Shown here piece after piece: positions 27,219 to 36,318 of a stretch of 37,488 nucleotides of DNA. The DNA is from Paenactinomyces guangxiensis (GTDB lineage Bacteria > Bacillota > Bacilli > Thermoactinomycetales > Thermoactinomycetaceae). Made by a program: the position numbers and the translations under genes. A model generated the notes under the pieces. That model did no database searches. It was not told the origin of the DNA and worked only from the letters and a program-made list of their open reading frames with translations. Every line of letters begins with the position of its first letter. The stretch's first letter is position 1. The DNA lies in assembly GCF_016055185.1 (NCBI RefSeq), contig NZ_JAECVR010000029.1, positions 1-37,488 of the forward strand, given 5' to 3'.

Positions 27219-27247
27219 TTGCCTGAAACTCTTATATACTGTATGAT
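27219..27247 (+). promoter_or_regulatory. Promoter of xylR
   Basis: -35 TTGCCT (27219-27224) and -10 TATGAT (27242-27247) with 17-base spacing on the plus strand. The start codon lies about 70 bases downstream. Confidence 0.55.
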
Positions 27248-27316
27248 GACTCCTATTACAACTGAGGAAACTCATTTTACATTAGTTTAATCATTATATA
27301 AAGAGAGGACAGCACT

Positions 27317-28495
27317 ATGCGCATAACTGGTGATCAACACCTCATAAAAAAAATCAATAAATCAATCGTTTTTGAGACCATCAGGCAAAAGCATCCTGTC
27401 TCCCGCGCTCAGATCTCTGAATTGACGAACCTGAACAAGGGGACTGTCTCCAGTTTGGTCAAAGAATTAATCGATGACAATCTGGTCTATGAAATCGGCC
27501 CCGGCCAATCCAGCGGCGGAAGGCGGCCTGTCATGCTTCTATTCAACCATGTTGCCGGGTACTCCATCGGTGTCGATCTGGGTGTTAACTATATTTTAAC
27601 TGTATTGACGGATTTAGAAGGAAATCTGGTGCGGGAAAAAACAACCGCCCTGCACGATCTTTCCTTTGAAGCCATCATTTCCACCCTGTTTCAGTCGATC
27701 CGGACCATGATCAGCCAGGCTCCCGACAGCCCCCGGGGAATCGTCGGGATCGGCATCGGGGTTCCCGGCATTGTGGACGAAACTGGAACCATTCTGTTTG
27801 CCCCCAACCTGGGTTGGAAAAACGTCAACCTCGCTGAAATGATCAGAGATGAATTTCATCTCCCTGTCACCATTCACAATGAAGCAAATGCCGGAGCGAT
27901 GGGTGAACACATTTTCGGCGCAGGAAAGGGAGTGGAAAACCTCGTATATATAAGTGTCGGAATCGGGATTGGAACCGGGATTATCATAAATAATGCGTTA
28001 TATGGAGGAACAGCCGGCTTTTCCGGTGAGATGGGGCATTTTGTGATTGAAAGCCACGGCAAAAAATGCAGGTGTGGAAATAGGGGCTGTTGGGAACTGT
28101 ACGCCTCCGAGCGGGCTTTTTTGGATCAGGCAAAATCCCTGTCTGCCGCTGAAGCCGAAGATGGAGATATCGATCTGTTTATTCAGGCAGCAAACGAGGG
28201 AAATGGTGATGTCATCCGATTATTCAACCAGGTAGGCGAATATTTGGGGATCGGTTTAACCAATATCGTCAACACATTTAATCCTGAACTGATCATTATA
28301 GGCAACCGGTTTGCCAAAGCAGAAAAATGGATCAGCAATCCCATTCACCGGGTGATTGAAAGCCGTTCATTGCCTTATCACCGGGCACAGCTGAGGATCG
28401 CCTTTTCAAGCCTGGGTACGTATTCAACCGCATTGGGCGCATCCTCTTTCGCGATTGCAAACTTCTTTTCAGACATGAAAATTTCCGTGGAATAA
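27317..28495 (+). CDS. xylR: XylR, ROK-family xylose-responsive repressor
   Basis: 392-residue repressor with an N-terminal winged helix-turn-helix (about 15-60, SRAQISELTNLNKGTVSSLV) and a ROK sugar-binding domain. The ROK signatures are visible: a phosphate-like loop GVDLGVNYILTVLTDLEG, GIGIGVPGIVDETG, and the zinc site made by His241 with Cys251, Cys253 and Cys258 in CRCGNRGCWE. Divergence from the xyl operon across a shared control region shows it is XylR: xylose should release it from DNA, and glucose may compete as an anti-inducer in some family members. AGAGAGGA precedes the ATG. A terminator follows. Confidence 0.93.
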   Translation: MRITGDQHLIKKINKSIVFETIRQKHPVSRAQISELTNLNKGTVSSLVKELIDDNLVYEIGPGQSSGGRRPVMLLFNHVAGYSIGVDLGVNYILTVLTDLEGNLVREKTTALHDLSFEAIISTLFQSIRTMISQAPDSPRGIVGIGIGVPGIVDETGTILFAPNLGWKNVNLAEMIRDEFHLPVTIHNEANAGAMGEHIFGAGKGVENLVYISVGIGIGTGIIINNALYGGTAGFSGEMGHFVIESHGKKCRCGNRGCWELYASERAFLDQAKSLSAAEAEDGDIDLFIQAANEGNGDVIRLFNQVGEYLGIGLTNIVNTFNPELIIIGNRFAKAEKWISNPIHRVIESRSLPYHRAQLRIAFSSLGTYSTALGASSFAIANFFSDMKISVE

Positions 28496-28837
28496 GTTTT
28501 CTTCGCTATGAGACAAAAGGCTGCTGATTCTGCATACGTTATCAGCAGCCTGTTTAAATACAAACATGGGAAGCTGATTATATCAGAACGTATATGATTA
28601 ACGGGGCACAATGTTTACCGACAGCCATCATCCCCCCAGATATCTGTTTAACATGTTCACGTTTGGCATCAGGTTGCCCCCCTAATGAATGCGTCTGCAT
28701 CATTTAATTTTACTAAATAAAAAGTCGAATCACTTGTTTTAGTATAAATTTGTTGCAGGAAAAAATTTTTCGATCCTGAATGTATGTCCTATATTCTATT
28801 TTAATCAATGGAAAGAGGAGGAGGGGTTTTAAGAAAC
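28496..28837. other. Intergenic region between xylR and the MHS transporter
   Basis: Holds the xylR terminator and, presumably, the transporter's promoter, for which I see no convincing hexamer pair. The right half is AT-rich. No open frame with a ribosome binding site is visible. Confidence 0.5.
28518..28551 (+). terminator. Terminator of xylR
   Basis: AGGCTGCTGA (28518-28527) and TCAGCAGCCT (28542-28551) form a perfect 10-bp stem 22 bases past the xylR stop, followed by GTTT. Confidence 0.7.
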
Positions 28838-30130
28838 ATGAAAAAGCAGGAAAGCAAAGCCCTGGTGGCCAGCCTGATCGGCAGTTCCATCGAGTGGTAT
28901 GACTTTTTCCTTTATGGGACGATGGCTTCTCTTGTATTTAACCAACTCTTTTTCCCCAGTTTTGATCCGGTTGTCGGATTGCTCTTATCTTATGCCTCAT
29001 TTGGAATTCCTTTTTTTATCCGGCCGCTAGGCGGTATGATCTTCAGCCATATCGGTGATAAAATCGGACGAAAGAAAACACTGGTCCTCACTCTTTCTCT
29101 GATGGGGATTGCAACCGTTCTCATCGGTCTGCTGCCTGATTACCAAACGATCGGGATCTGGGCCCCCGTCCTGCTCACGCTACTTCGCCTCGTACAGGGA
29201 CTTGGGATTGGCGGTGAATGGGGTGGCGCCTTGTTGCTGGCTGTTGAATATTCCTCCAAAGAACAGAAAGGCTTTTTTGGCAGCGTACCGCAGATGGGAG
29301 TCACCATCGGGATGTTGCTGGGGACTCTGTCCATCAGCCTGATGACTCTGCTTCCAGACAGCCAGTTTATGGCCTGGGGATGGAGAATTCCCTTTATTTT
29401 GAGCGCCATGCTGGTATTCATCGGACTGTGGATCCGGAACGGAATTGATGAGACACCCGAGTTTAAAGAGACGCAAAAGAGCGGCAAGATTGCAAAAGTC
29501 CCTCTCTTTGATACCCTTCGTTATCAATGGAAATCCGTCTTGTTGGCAGTGGGTGCCAAAGTGGTGGAAACAGGCCCGTTTTATATTTTCTCAACCTTTA
29601 TCATTTCTTTCGGAACCAGCCACCTCGGCTTTCCCAAAACAACCGTATTAAATGCGGTTACCATTGCCACACTGATCACAACTATCGCGATCCCGATCAT
29701 GGGCAAATGGTCTGACCGGGTGGGCCGGAAGCCCCTCTATGTTTGGGGAACGGTGGCGATCATTTTATATGCGTTTCCTTACTTCTATTTGTTGTCGTCA
29801 AAATCGCATTTTCTGCTCATCGCAGCTACCGTCATCGGACTCGGAATTCTGTGGGCCCCCGTCACCGCTGTTCTCGGCACACTCTTTTCCGAGATTTTTA
29901 CCACCCATGTTCGTTACACCGGGGTCACGCTCGGCTATCAGCTCGGGGCTGCAATTGCGGGCGGCACGGCTCCGCTTATCGCTACAGCCCTGTTGGAAAC
30001 ATACAACAACTCATGGGTACCCGTGGCTCTATATATTGTTTTTACCGGAATCATCTCTCTGATTGCCATCTCTTTTGTTCCTAAGCCGGAGAGGAGCAAC
30101 CATTCACAGCTGCAACAAGCCGAAAAATAA
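28838..30130 (+). CDS. MHS-family (metabolite:H+ symporter) MFS transporter
   Basis: 430-residue major facilitator with about twelve hydrophobic segments. The N-terminal SLIGSSIEWYDFFLYGTMASLVF is the mark of the MHS family (shikimate, proline/betaine, alpha-ketoglutarate carriers) and is shown here in part only. Loop 2-3 has GDKIGRKK and loop 8-9 has KWSDRVGRKP, the paired MFS motifs; RLVQGLGIGGEWGGALLL is the conserved helix-4 segment. The frame opens at 28808, but that ATG overlaps the AGAGGAGGAGGGG ribosome binding site, so I prefer the ATG at 28838. The substrate is unknown; the ornithine-cyclodeaminase-like fragment just downstream hints at an amino acid or imino acid. Confidence 0.88.
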   Translation: MKKQESKALVASLIGSSIEWYDFFLYGTMASLVFNQLFFPSFDPVVGLLLSYASFGIPFFIRPLGGMIFSHIGDKIGRKKTLVLTLSLMGIATVLIGLLPDYQTIGIWAPVLLTLLRLVQGLGIGGEWGGALLLAVEYSSKEQKGFFGSVPQMGVTIGMLLGTLSISLMTLLPDSQFMAWGWRIPFILSAMLVFIGLWIRNGIDETPEFKETQKSGKIAKVPLFDTLRYQWKSVLLAVGAKVVETGPFYIFSTFIISFGTSHLGFPKTTVLNAVTIATLITTIAIPIMGKWSDRVGRKPLYVWGTVAIILYAFPYFYLLSSKSHFLLIAATVIGLGILWAPVTAVLGTLFSEIFTTHVRYTGVTLGYQLGAAIAGGTAPLIATALLETYNNSWVPVALYIVFTGIISLIAISFVPKPERSNHSQLQQAEK

Positions 30131-30207
30131 TAAAGACGAAAATCAGGGGCACCGGGAACAAGCCCGGAACGCCTTCGGATTGTACATTCAGAAGTGGGGG
30201 GACTTAC

Positions 30208-30273
30208 ATGCTGATTTTATCGGCAGATGAGATTCGGCAAATTTATACGATGAATCAAGCCCACGCCAAATAA
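30208..30273 (+). pseudogene. N-terminal fragment of an ornithine cyclodeaminase/mu-crystallin family gene
   Basis: After GTGGGGGGACTTAC an ATG opens 21 codons reading MLILSADEIRQIYTMNQAH, then AK and stop. This is the usual opening of ornithine cyclodeaminase/alanine dehydrogenase-like proteins (about 330 residues). Everything after the first 20 codons is gone, replaced by a terminator hairpin. The intact ribosome binding site and start mean the stub may still be translated. It was probably co-transcribed with the MHS transporter before the deletion. Confidence 0.55.
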
Positions 30274-30275
30274 AG

Positions 30276-30312
30276 AGCCTGCTCATTTCATGGAAAAGGA
30301 AATGAGCAGGCT
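30276..30312. terminator. Bidirectional terminator between MHS unit and immune inhibitor A
   Basis: AGCCTGCTCATTTC (30276-30289) pairs perfectly with GAAATGAGCAGGCT (30299-30312) around a nine-base loop. Both sides have T-rich exits (TGTCTTTAT on plus, CTTTATTT on minus), so it can serve the MHS unit and the converging protease gene, whose stop is 46 bases away. Confidence 0.85.
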
Positions 30313-30358
30313 TGTCTTTATCCTGTCCGGACCATCCAAATATAGTGGTTATTCCACC

Positions 30359-32575
30359 TTACCGTTTGGAAAGTTCAATATGGGCAGATGTTCCATCTTT
30401 TCTGACCTTTTTCAATTTAAATTGAAGGCCGTATTTTGGCAGGATCTTGCCAACGGTATCCACACCTTTTAACGAATAATCGTTTCCGTCGTAGAAGGTG
30501 GATACACCCGGAAGGCTTGGATAGTGCATAGAGCCGAATGTTGCATAGTTGTCAATATGAATTTCAGATGTCGGATTAAAGCTGAACGCGGCATCTACCA
30601 ACTGATAACGATCCGTGGCGGGCTCGCCGGTATTCCAGTAATGAATACGCTGATGAGCGTCAACAACCCCGATCATTCCTTCGCCTGGATGGAGACTGGT
30701 GTTGTTATCGAGATAGCGGCCATCATAATACCATACGACCATCCCCGGATCACTGGTAATGAAACTGCTGCCGCGGCGCAAGTTAGCCAATCCCTGGTCC
30801 ATTCCGTTATGGGTACGCCATTCGATCAGATAATAGCTTGGATACATTTTTCCTTTTCCATCAAAATGGATAAATCCGGAGAGATCAAATTTCGGTGTGC
30901 CTTCTCCGTCATCTGCAAATACCTGGTTTTCGTCTGCGGTTACAGAGATATTATCTACATAAAAGCCTTCCTGCACCCAACCGGCGTCTGTTACATAGTT
31001 AAATTCAACTTTGATTTTTTTGTTTGCAAAGGATGACAGGTCCAGTTCTTCTTTTACCCAGCCGCCAGTGACGTCATCATATGATTTAATCGTTGTTTTC
31101 TCGTTCGTTGCTGCATCGATGATATTTACATACAGGTAGTCGTAACCTGTTTCAATATCCCGCCAGGAGTCAAAGCTGAGGCTTGCCTTTGTCACACCTG
31201 TCAGATCAATCTCCGGAGAGGTCATCTTGGTATTGACGTTATCGCCCAAATCAGAGAAGTAAGCAAATTTGCCTTCCGCCGGCTGGGTAGGAGGCTGCTT
31301 TTCCACGTCAGGCAAATTCACTTTTAATACTTTATTCTGCGGCTTAAAGCTGACTGCTTCATTCACTTTATAAACCTGCCCGGAGCGAATGTCCTGGTGG
31401 TTGATTTCAACAGGAGAAATCCATTTCCCGCCAAAGGTTGCCTGTAAATACATTTTGGACCACGGATCAAAGCCGGTAGGTTCAGCTCCCGCGATTTTAC
31501 CGTTCCAGGAGCCGCCGGACATAATCGACCATGTTCCTACCGGAGAACCAAAACCCTCACCGGTTGTATCGTAAAGGTCAGGCAATCCCAGGTTATGGCC
31601 GTATTCATGGGCGAATACCCCTACCGCACCATCTTCAGGTTGAATCATATAGTCATAAGCTTTCAGCGTAGTACCCGGAATCGCAGTGGGGGTTCTCAAT
31701 GTCCAGCGATGGGACCAGATCGCATCCGCTCCAAGGTCACCCCCGCCTGCTTCTTCACCTACACCGGCATGAACCAGCATTAAGTTGTCCAGTAATCCGT
31801 CCGGCTCCATGACTTGTCCATCTCCGTCGATATCGTATGGGTCGCGTTGGTCATAAAGCGCTTCTTTTCCTTTAATCGCTTCACCAACCTGGCTTAATGT
31901 TTCCGCAACAAGACCACGGGGATCTTGGTCATTTTCTGCTGCTGTTCTTTTAGACTGAATCCAGGGTGTAACCACACCGTCAACGGTCCAGGTTCCGCCG
32001 GATTGTTGATAGTAGTATTGGGCCATGGTGGTCAGGCTAACACCTTCCGGAGTGGTATAGCCGTTTTGATTAAACAGCATTTTGCGATAGTGCTCCGGAT
32101 TAAAATCTTTGGTGTACAGATTACCTTCCTCCGGCTGAATACGGTTATGGTTGTAATCCGGGAATTCTACCAGAGCCATAACGATATTGTCTTTGTGGGC
32201 TTTTGCCAGTTTCGCATCGGCAGATTTCCCGCTCGCTTTTTTGGCTCCACGCTGCCGGACACTTTTAAGGCCTTTTTCTGCTTTTTTCCCAAAGGATGTA
32301 GAAGTGTCGATGCCACCCTCAACACTGTTCTTAACTGCATACTCTTCTACTGCATTCCGGACTTCTTTCTCAGAGGCGTTTTTGTCAATCACCCCGCGCT
32401 GAATCAAAGCCTTAGATAAACGGTTAAAGTCAACAGTTGCCCAATCCACATGTTTCTCATGTTTGTCATGAGAAGTTGGTTGTGCAGAAGCCAGTGGTGC
32501 ACCGGCAAATGCTCCAAGCACAAGGGAAGCAGATAAAACACCAACCATTGTTTTCCTGATTTTCAATGCGGTCAC
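30359..32575 (-). CDS. inhA: Immune inhibitor A, secreted M6 zinc metalloprotease
   Basis: Secreted protease of 738 residues. A signal peptide ends near residue 30 (APLASA), a propeptide follows, and the M6 catalytic motif HEYGHNLGLPDLYD starts at His323 (zinc ligands His323 and His327, catalytic Glu324). DIDGDGQ near residue 240 is a likely calcium site. Residues about 430-560 form a beta-rich MAM/VEG-like domain (SFDSWRDIETGYDYLYVNI). Homologues cleave host antimicrobial peptides or process the producer's own exoproteins; here a nutritional role is equally possible. The listed GTG start has little room for a ribosome binding site; TTG at 32566, five bases after AAGGGTGA, is an equally good start. 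Confidence 0.93.
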   Translation of the reverse strand: MTALKIRKTMVGVLSASLVLGAFAGAPLASAQPTSHDKHEKHVDWATVDFNRLSKALIQRGVIDKNASEKEVRNAVEEYAVKNSVEGGIDTSTSFGKKAEKGLKSVRQRGAKKASGKSADAKLAKAHKDNIVMALVEFPDYNHNRIQPEEGNLYTKDFNPEHYRKMLFNQNGYTTPEGVSLTTMAQYYYQQSGGTWTVDGVVTPWIQSKRTAAENDQDPRGLVAETLSQVGEAIKGKEALYDQRDPYDIDGDGQVMEPDGLLDNLMLVHAGVGEEAGGGDLGADAIWSHRWTLRTPTAIPGTTLKAYDYMIQPEDGAVGVFAHEYGHNLGLPDLYDTTGEGFGSPVGTWSIMSGGSWNGKIAGAEPTGFDPWSKMYLQATFGGKWISPVEINHQDIRSGQVYKVNEAVSFKPQNKVLKVNLPDVEKQPPTQPAEGKFAYFSDLGDNVNTKMTSPEIDLTGVTKASLSFDSWRDIETGYDYLYVNIIDAATNEKTTIKSYDDVTGGWVKEELDLSSFANKKIKVEFNYVTDAGWVQEGFYVDNISVTADENQVFADDGEGTPKFDLSGFIHFDGKGKMYPSYYLIEWRTHNGMDQGLANLRRGSSFITSDPGMVVWYYDGRYLDNNTSLHPGEGMIGVVDAHQRIHYWNTGEPATDRYQLVDAAFSFNPTSEIHIDNYATFGSMHYPSLPGVSTFYDGNDYSLKGVDTVGKILPKYGLQFKLKKVRKDGTSAHIELSKR

Positions 32576-32817
32576 CCTTTTCCGGACTGGGATTATTATA
32601 ATGATTCCGACTATTATGATGGGTCATAACGTTGCGTCTTGTACTAGAATTAGATTTAAATTATATAAGATTGTTTCTATATGTTAAAGTCGAAATAATT
32701 ACAACCCTATTATAATTAATAATAAAAATATGTCAAAATCCATATGACAAGTGTTATAAATACTCCCTTTTGTATATCACTCATCTTTTTAGAAGCATCC
32801 TCATACTTCCCGCTCCA

Positions 32818-33195
32818 CTAGTATGACACCCAACACACCATAGGGATTAACAAGAGGGATATGGCTGCAAGTTTTACATTTAAAACAACCATAAATATCA
32901 AAATCCCTATCGATCGAAGCACATGAGAACAGGAAGGAAGCAAAAAGAATTTAAAATAAAATTCAATCGAGCTGCATGTTTGTGTTACCCGATTGGCAAG
33001 ATCCCCTTGTTTAAACTGGTACAGAGTTTTGGGAGAGAGCCGAGTTAACTTTGCAATCAGTTGGTATCTTAAACCGTCCGTTATCTCCCCGCTCACCAGA
33101 TCCCGATTGAAACCGTGTGCTTTCAGCCGGCAAAACTCTGTAAATACAATTGTTCTCTGAATAAAAGAAGAGACGGACTTCCAAGTGAAGTTCAT
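32818..33195 (-). pseudogene. Truncated ABC-exporter membrane domain (CydCD-like)
   Basis: 125 codons that match only the middle of an ABC exporter transmembrane domain. VFTEFCRLKAHGFNRDLV corresponds to the helix-2/coupling region of CydC/CydD-type exporters. It is followed by LIAKLTRLSPKTLYQFKQGD and LANRVTQ, then by two hydrophobic segments ending in SLLLIPMV before the stop. The first helices, the rest of the membrane domain and the whole ATPase domain are missing. The ATG sits directly on a GGAGG, too close for efficient use. It starts 15 bases after the siderophore permease gene, so an exporter, perhaps for the siderophore itself, may once have been part of the operon. Confidence 0.6.
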
Positions 33196-33210
33196 CCCTC
33201 CTTTTTGAAA

Positions 33211-34218
33211 CTATTTTTTTGCCATTAAGTACATAAAATATGGTGCGCCGATAATTGTAACGATGATTCCTGCGGGAATACCTCCAGGGTCTAATATGGC
33301 CCTCCCAAGAGTGTCTGCCGCAAGGAGCAAAATGGCTCCGAGCATAGCTGCGATAGGAAGGAACCCCTGATGACGAGGTCCCACCAGGGCCCTTGCGATA
33401 TGTGGAGCCATAAGCCCAATAAATGCAATCCCTCCGCTGACTGATACAGAAGCCGAAGAAAGAGCCACCGCGATAAAAATAAGGATTAGCCTTTCCCTCT
33501 TCACATGGACCCCTAAACCTACAGATACATTTTCGTCCAGATTCAATGTGTTTAGTACATTTGACTTTGCAAAAACGATAGGGATAAGCAAAAGAATCCA
33601 GGGAAGTAAAACCAGAACAAACGTCCAATCATCTCCCCAAATTCTCCCCGCCATCCAATTGGCAAAAAAATCATTTTCCTCACGTTCCAAACGGGTAGTC
33701 AGGGTAAAAATAGCGCCGTACATGGCAGCTGCGATCCCGACACCTATTAAAACGAGCCTGGCCGGGTCAACTCCTTTTCCTTTTTTATAGGCCATGATGT
33801 AAATGATAGCGGCAGTCAATATTCCTCCTGTTAATGCAAAAAGGGGGAGTACGTATAAAAAATGGGTCGATTCTGCGGTAAATAACATAACATAAAAAAC
33901 CACCATTAACCCTGCACCCGCATTAATTCCCAAAACACCAGGATCAGAAAGCGGGTTTTTCGTAATACTTTGCAGGATTGAACCGGAAACGGCCAGTCCC
34001 ATACCAGCTAAAATCGTGATGATAATTCTTGGAAGCCGGAAACCAAACAAGATTAAATTTTCCCTGCCGGTGCCCTGTCCCAAAATGGTACGCCCTAATT
34101 GAGCAGGAGATAAAGAAATATATCCGGTCGCTACGCTTATCACAAAAAGTGCCAGAAGCAAAACCAAAGCGGATATCATGGTTAATCGAACTCTTTTGAG
34201 CTGAGCTGAATTTGTCAT
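33211..34218 (-). CDS. Ferric-siderophore ABC transporter permease (FecCD family), second subunit
   Basis: 335-residue permease with about ten transmembrane helices. LPRIIITILAGMGLAVSGSI and TKNPLSDPGVLGINAGAG are the FecCD family signatures; GGIAFIGLMAPHIARALVG and DTLGRAILDPGGIPAGIIV form the coupling and C-terminal motifs. It overlaps the upstream permease by four bases (ATGA), so the two are made together and form the heterodimeric channel. Closest in layout to YfhA/FeuC of Bacillus subtilis. Which siderophore it carries cannot be told from sequence. Confidence 0.92.
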   Translation of the reverse strand: MTNSAQLKRVRLTMISALVLLLALFVISVATGYISLSPAQLGRTILGQGTGRENLILFGFRLPRIIITILAGMGLAVSGSILQSITKNPLSDPGVLGINAGAGLMVVFYVMLFTAESTHFLYVLPLFALTGGILTAAIIYIMAYKKGKGVDPARLVLIGVGIAAAMYGAIFTLTTRLEREENDFFANWMAGRIWGDDWTFVLVLLPWILLLIPIVFAKSNVLNTLNLDENVSVGLGVHVKRERLILIFIAVALSSASVSVSGGIAFIGLMAPHIARALVGPRHQGFLPIAAMLGAILLLAADTLGRAILDPGGIPAGIIVTIIGAPYFMYLMAKK

Positions 34219-35258
34219 GTTCTTTTTCTTCCTCCCATTCGTGCAAGATAAAGGAAGAAAGGAACACCAACCATGGATACGATGGCACCAACTGGTGTCT
34301 CATACGGAGCATTTACCATTCTCGCCGTTGTGTCAGCAAGAACCATTAATACACTTCCAAATACAGCTGAACAAGGGATGATCCAACGAAAATCTGTCCC
34401 AACCAGAAAGCGGACAATGTGGGGTACCATCAATCCGACAAAAGCAATAGGCCCAACGAGTGAAACGGCAGCTCCGGCCAAGATGAATACAACCGTTATG
34501 AGGACTGCTTTCGTTAATAAAGTCCGCTGCCCCAACCCTTTTGCTATTTCCTCACCAAAGCTGAGGATGGTTAACCCTTTAGAAAGCATGATCGCCATAA
34601 GAATGCCCACAACAACCACAGGACAGATCAATGTCAGTTGGAGCCAGTTTGTCCCTGAAACACTTCCTGCTTTCCAAAAGGCAAGATCCTGGGACAGTTT
34701 ATAATATAAGGATATTCCTTCCCCTAAAGCGGTCAGCAATGCCGAGACTGCTGCACCCGCCAGAGTAATGCGGAGGGGAGACAGTCCTCCCCGCCTTAAA
34801 GATCCCAGACCGAATACCATCCCGGCCCCTATTCCCGCACCAATAAAAGAAACGAGCATGACTGTTAGATAGGCAGCATTTGAGTCGAAAGCATATACAC
34901 ACGCAAGAGCCAGACTTGCGCCGGCGTTTAGACCAAGTAAACCGGGATCTGCGAGGGAATTCCTTGTTATTCCCTGCATAATGGCTCCGCTGACTGCAAA
35001 GGCAGCCCCGACGATTGCTGCTCCCAGCTCCCTTGGCAGCCTGATGCTGACAATAATTTGATCTGTTTCCCTGGCAGAATCATAGTTAAAAATCGATCTC
35101 CACACAGTCAGAAAATCAATATTGGCAGCTCCCACTGAAATAGCCAGCACAATACTGCCGATCAGGAGGATAAATCCCAAAGCCAATATGGATGTACCGA
35201 TTGCCGGCCGGGAATAAACTTTATTTTCTTCAACCTGTTTGTTTCCAGTCATTATCAT
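34215..35258 (-). CDS. Ferric-siderophore ABC transporter permease (FecCD family), first subunit
   Basis: 347-residue partner permease. LPRELGAAIVGAAFAVSGAI and TRNSLADPGLLGLNAGASLA give the FecCD signature, and GPIAFVGLMVPHIVRFLVG the ATPase-coupling motif. The C-terminus retains DTTARMVNAPYETPVGAIVS, where the usual PxExPVG pattern of BtuC/FecD proteins is recognisable. It follows the binding-protein gene by 30 bases and overlaps the next permease by four. It resembles YfiZ/FeuB-type subunits. Confidence 0.92.
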   Translation of the reverse strand: MIMTGNKQVEENKVYSRPAIGTSILALGFILLIGSIVLAISVGAANIDFLTVWRSIFNYDSARETDQIIVSIRLPRELGAAIVGAAFAVSGAIMQGITRNSLADPGLLGLNAGASLALACVYAFDSNAAYLTVMLVSFIGAGIGAGMVFGLGSLRRGGLSPLRITLAGAAVSALLTALGEGISLYYKLSQDLAFWKAGSVSGTNWLQLTLICPVVVVGILMAIMLSKGLTILSFGEEIAKGLGQRTLLTKAVLITVVFILAGAAVSLVGPIAFVGLMVPHIVRFLVGTDFRWIIPCSAVFGSVLMVLADTTARMVNAPYETPVGAIVSMVGVPFFLYLARMGGRKRT

Positions 35259-35288
35259 AAAGAATAGTCCTTTTAATAAACTTAGAAA

Positions 35289-36236
35289 TCATTTTCCTTT
35301 CGTCAGTGCTTTTACAATGAACTCCATTTCTTTTTCAAGGGTGATCGGATCATTAAAATAGGAGGACTTTGAATCAAATTTAATGACATGATTCTTTTGC
35401 ACTGCCGGTATTCCTTTCCAAACATCCGTTTCCATGAATGAGTGATTTGTTGTTTCATCCCCTTGACCAACAAAAATGTAATCGCCTGCGTATTGTGGAA
35501 TCACCTCGGCTGAAATCGCTTTATACCCGCGGCCAAATACCTCTTGTTCCACCTTTTTGGGAGCTTTAAGGCCGAGAGCCTGATAGATTACCTCTGTTCC
35601 TCGTCCCCAATTATCCCCATATACGTACATGTCTTTGCCAAATGTGTCAATCACCGTAGCGGTGGCGTTCTCACCGATGGCCTCCCGGACTTTTTTCTTC
35701 TCTGCTTGCGCTTTCTTTTGCCACTCTTCCACCCACGCTCTCGCTTCCTTTTCTTTGCCTACTAATTTTCCTATTTCAATATGCTGTTCCAGATAGTTAT
35801 ATTTTTCGTAGGTAAAAGAAACCGTTGGAGCGATCTCGGAGTATTTCTTAATATTTTTGTTGTTTGAATATGCGATGATCAAATCAGGATTTAATGACAA
35901 GAGCTTCTCCAGGGAATCTTCGGTGATTTCTTCTACATCATCCAATTTGCCTTCATAAAATTTATTCCCCTTTGGCCATTTATCGACGGCGATGGGGGTA
36001 ATCCCCAGTTTCAGCAGATTTCCTGCATAGGCGGGCGCCAGCACCGCAATTCGTTTAGGATTGGCAGGCACTTCTATATCACCATTTTCAGAATGATAGA
36101 TTCTCGTTTTTGCAGAAGAATTGGTTTGGGTGCCGGGATTCATTTTTTGGCTCGTTTCACCACTGCACGCTGCCAGCAAACCAACTGCAAGAACTGCAAT
36201 CAAGCTTAGAAAAAAATATCTTTTGTGTACCTTCAT
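35289..36236 (-). CDS. Ferric-siderophore-binding lipoprotein
   Basis: Substrate-binding protein of the FepB/FhuD class, 315 residues. A lipoprotein signal ends in LLAAC, so the mature protein is anchored to the outer face of the membrane. The fold markers are PKRIAVLAPAYAGNLLKLGI near the start of the mature domain, LEKLLSLNPDLIIAYSN, a long backbone helix with charged residues, and VIDTFGKDMYVYGDNWGRGTE-like second-lobe sequence. An upstream TTG at 36251 keeps the frame open, but the ATG at 36236 stands about eight bases after GGAG, so I prefer it. It delivers the ferric complex to the two permeases downstream. Confidence 0.92.
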   Translation of the reverse strand: MKVHKRYFFLSLIAVLAVGLLAACSGETSQKMNPGTQTNSSAKTRIYHSENGDIEVPANPKRIAVLAPAYAGNLLKLGITPIAVDKWPKGNKFYEGKLDDVEEITEDSLEKLLSLNPDLIIAYSNNKNIKKYSEIAPTVSFTYEKYNYLEQHIEIGKLVGKEKEARAWVEEWQKKAQAEKKKVREAIGENATATVIDTFGKDMYVYGDNWGRGTEVIYQALGLKAPKKVEQEVFGRGYKAISAEVIPQYAGDYIFVGQGDETTNHSFMETDVWKGIPAVQKNHVIKFDSKSSYFNDPITLEKEMEFIVKALTKGK

Positions 36237-36258
36237 TTCTCTCATCTCCAATTACTTT

Positions 36259-36273
36259 CGATAATAAAAATCA
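36259..36273 (-). promoter_or_regulatory. Second, weaker Fur-box-like site
   Basis: CGATAATAAAAATCA matches the 7-1-7 Fur consensus (TGATAATNATTATCA) at about 11 of 15 positions. It lies just upstream of the binding-protein gene in the 82-base gap after the ATPase gene, suggesting a second iron-controlled start for the binding protein and permeases. Confidence 0.4.
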
Positions 36274-36318
36274 TTATTAATTGAATGTTAAAAAACAACA
36301 TATTTTGCACATAAATAT

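Larger units (their letters stand above)
27009..27316. other. Divergent xylF/xylR control region
   Basis: This 308-base gap carries back-to-back promoters for the xyl operon (minus) and xylR (plus), an operator-like inverted repeat and a cre site, listed separately. No small gene is visible. Confidence 0.75.

Noticed and set aside
33011..33628. 205-codon minus-strand frame overlapping the permease and exporter fragment
   Set aside because: An out-of-frame shadow of the FecCD permease; its translation lacks family motifs.
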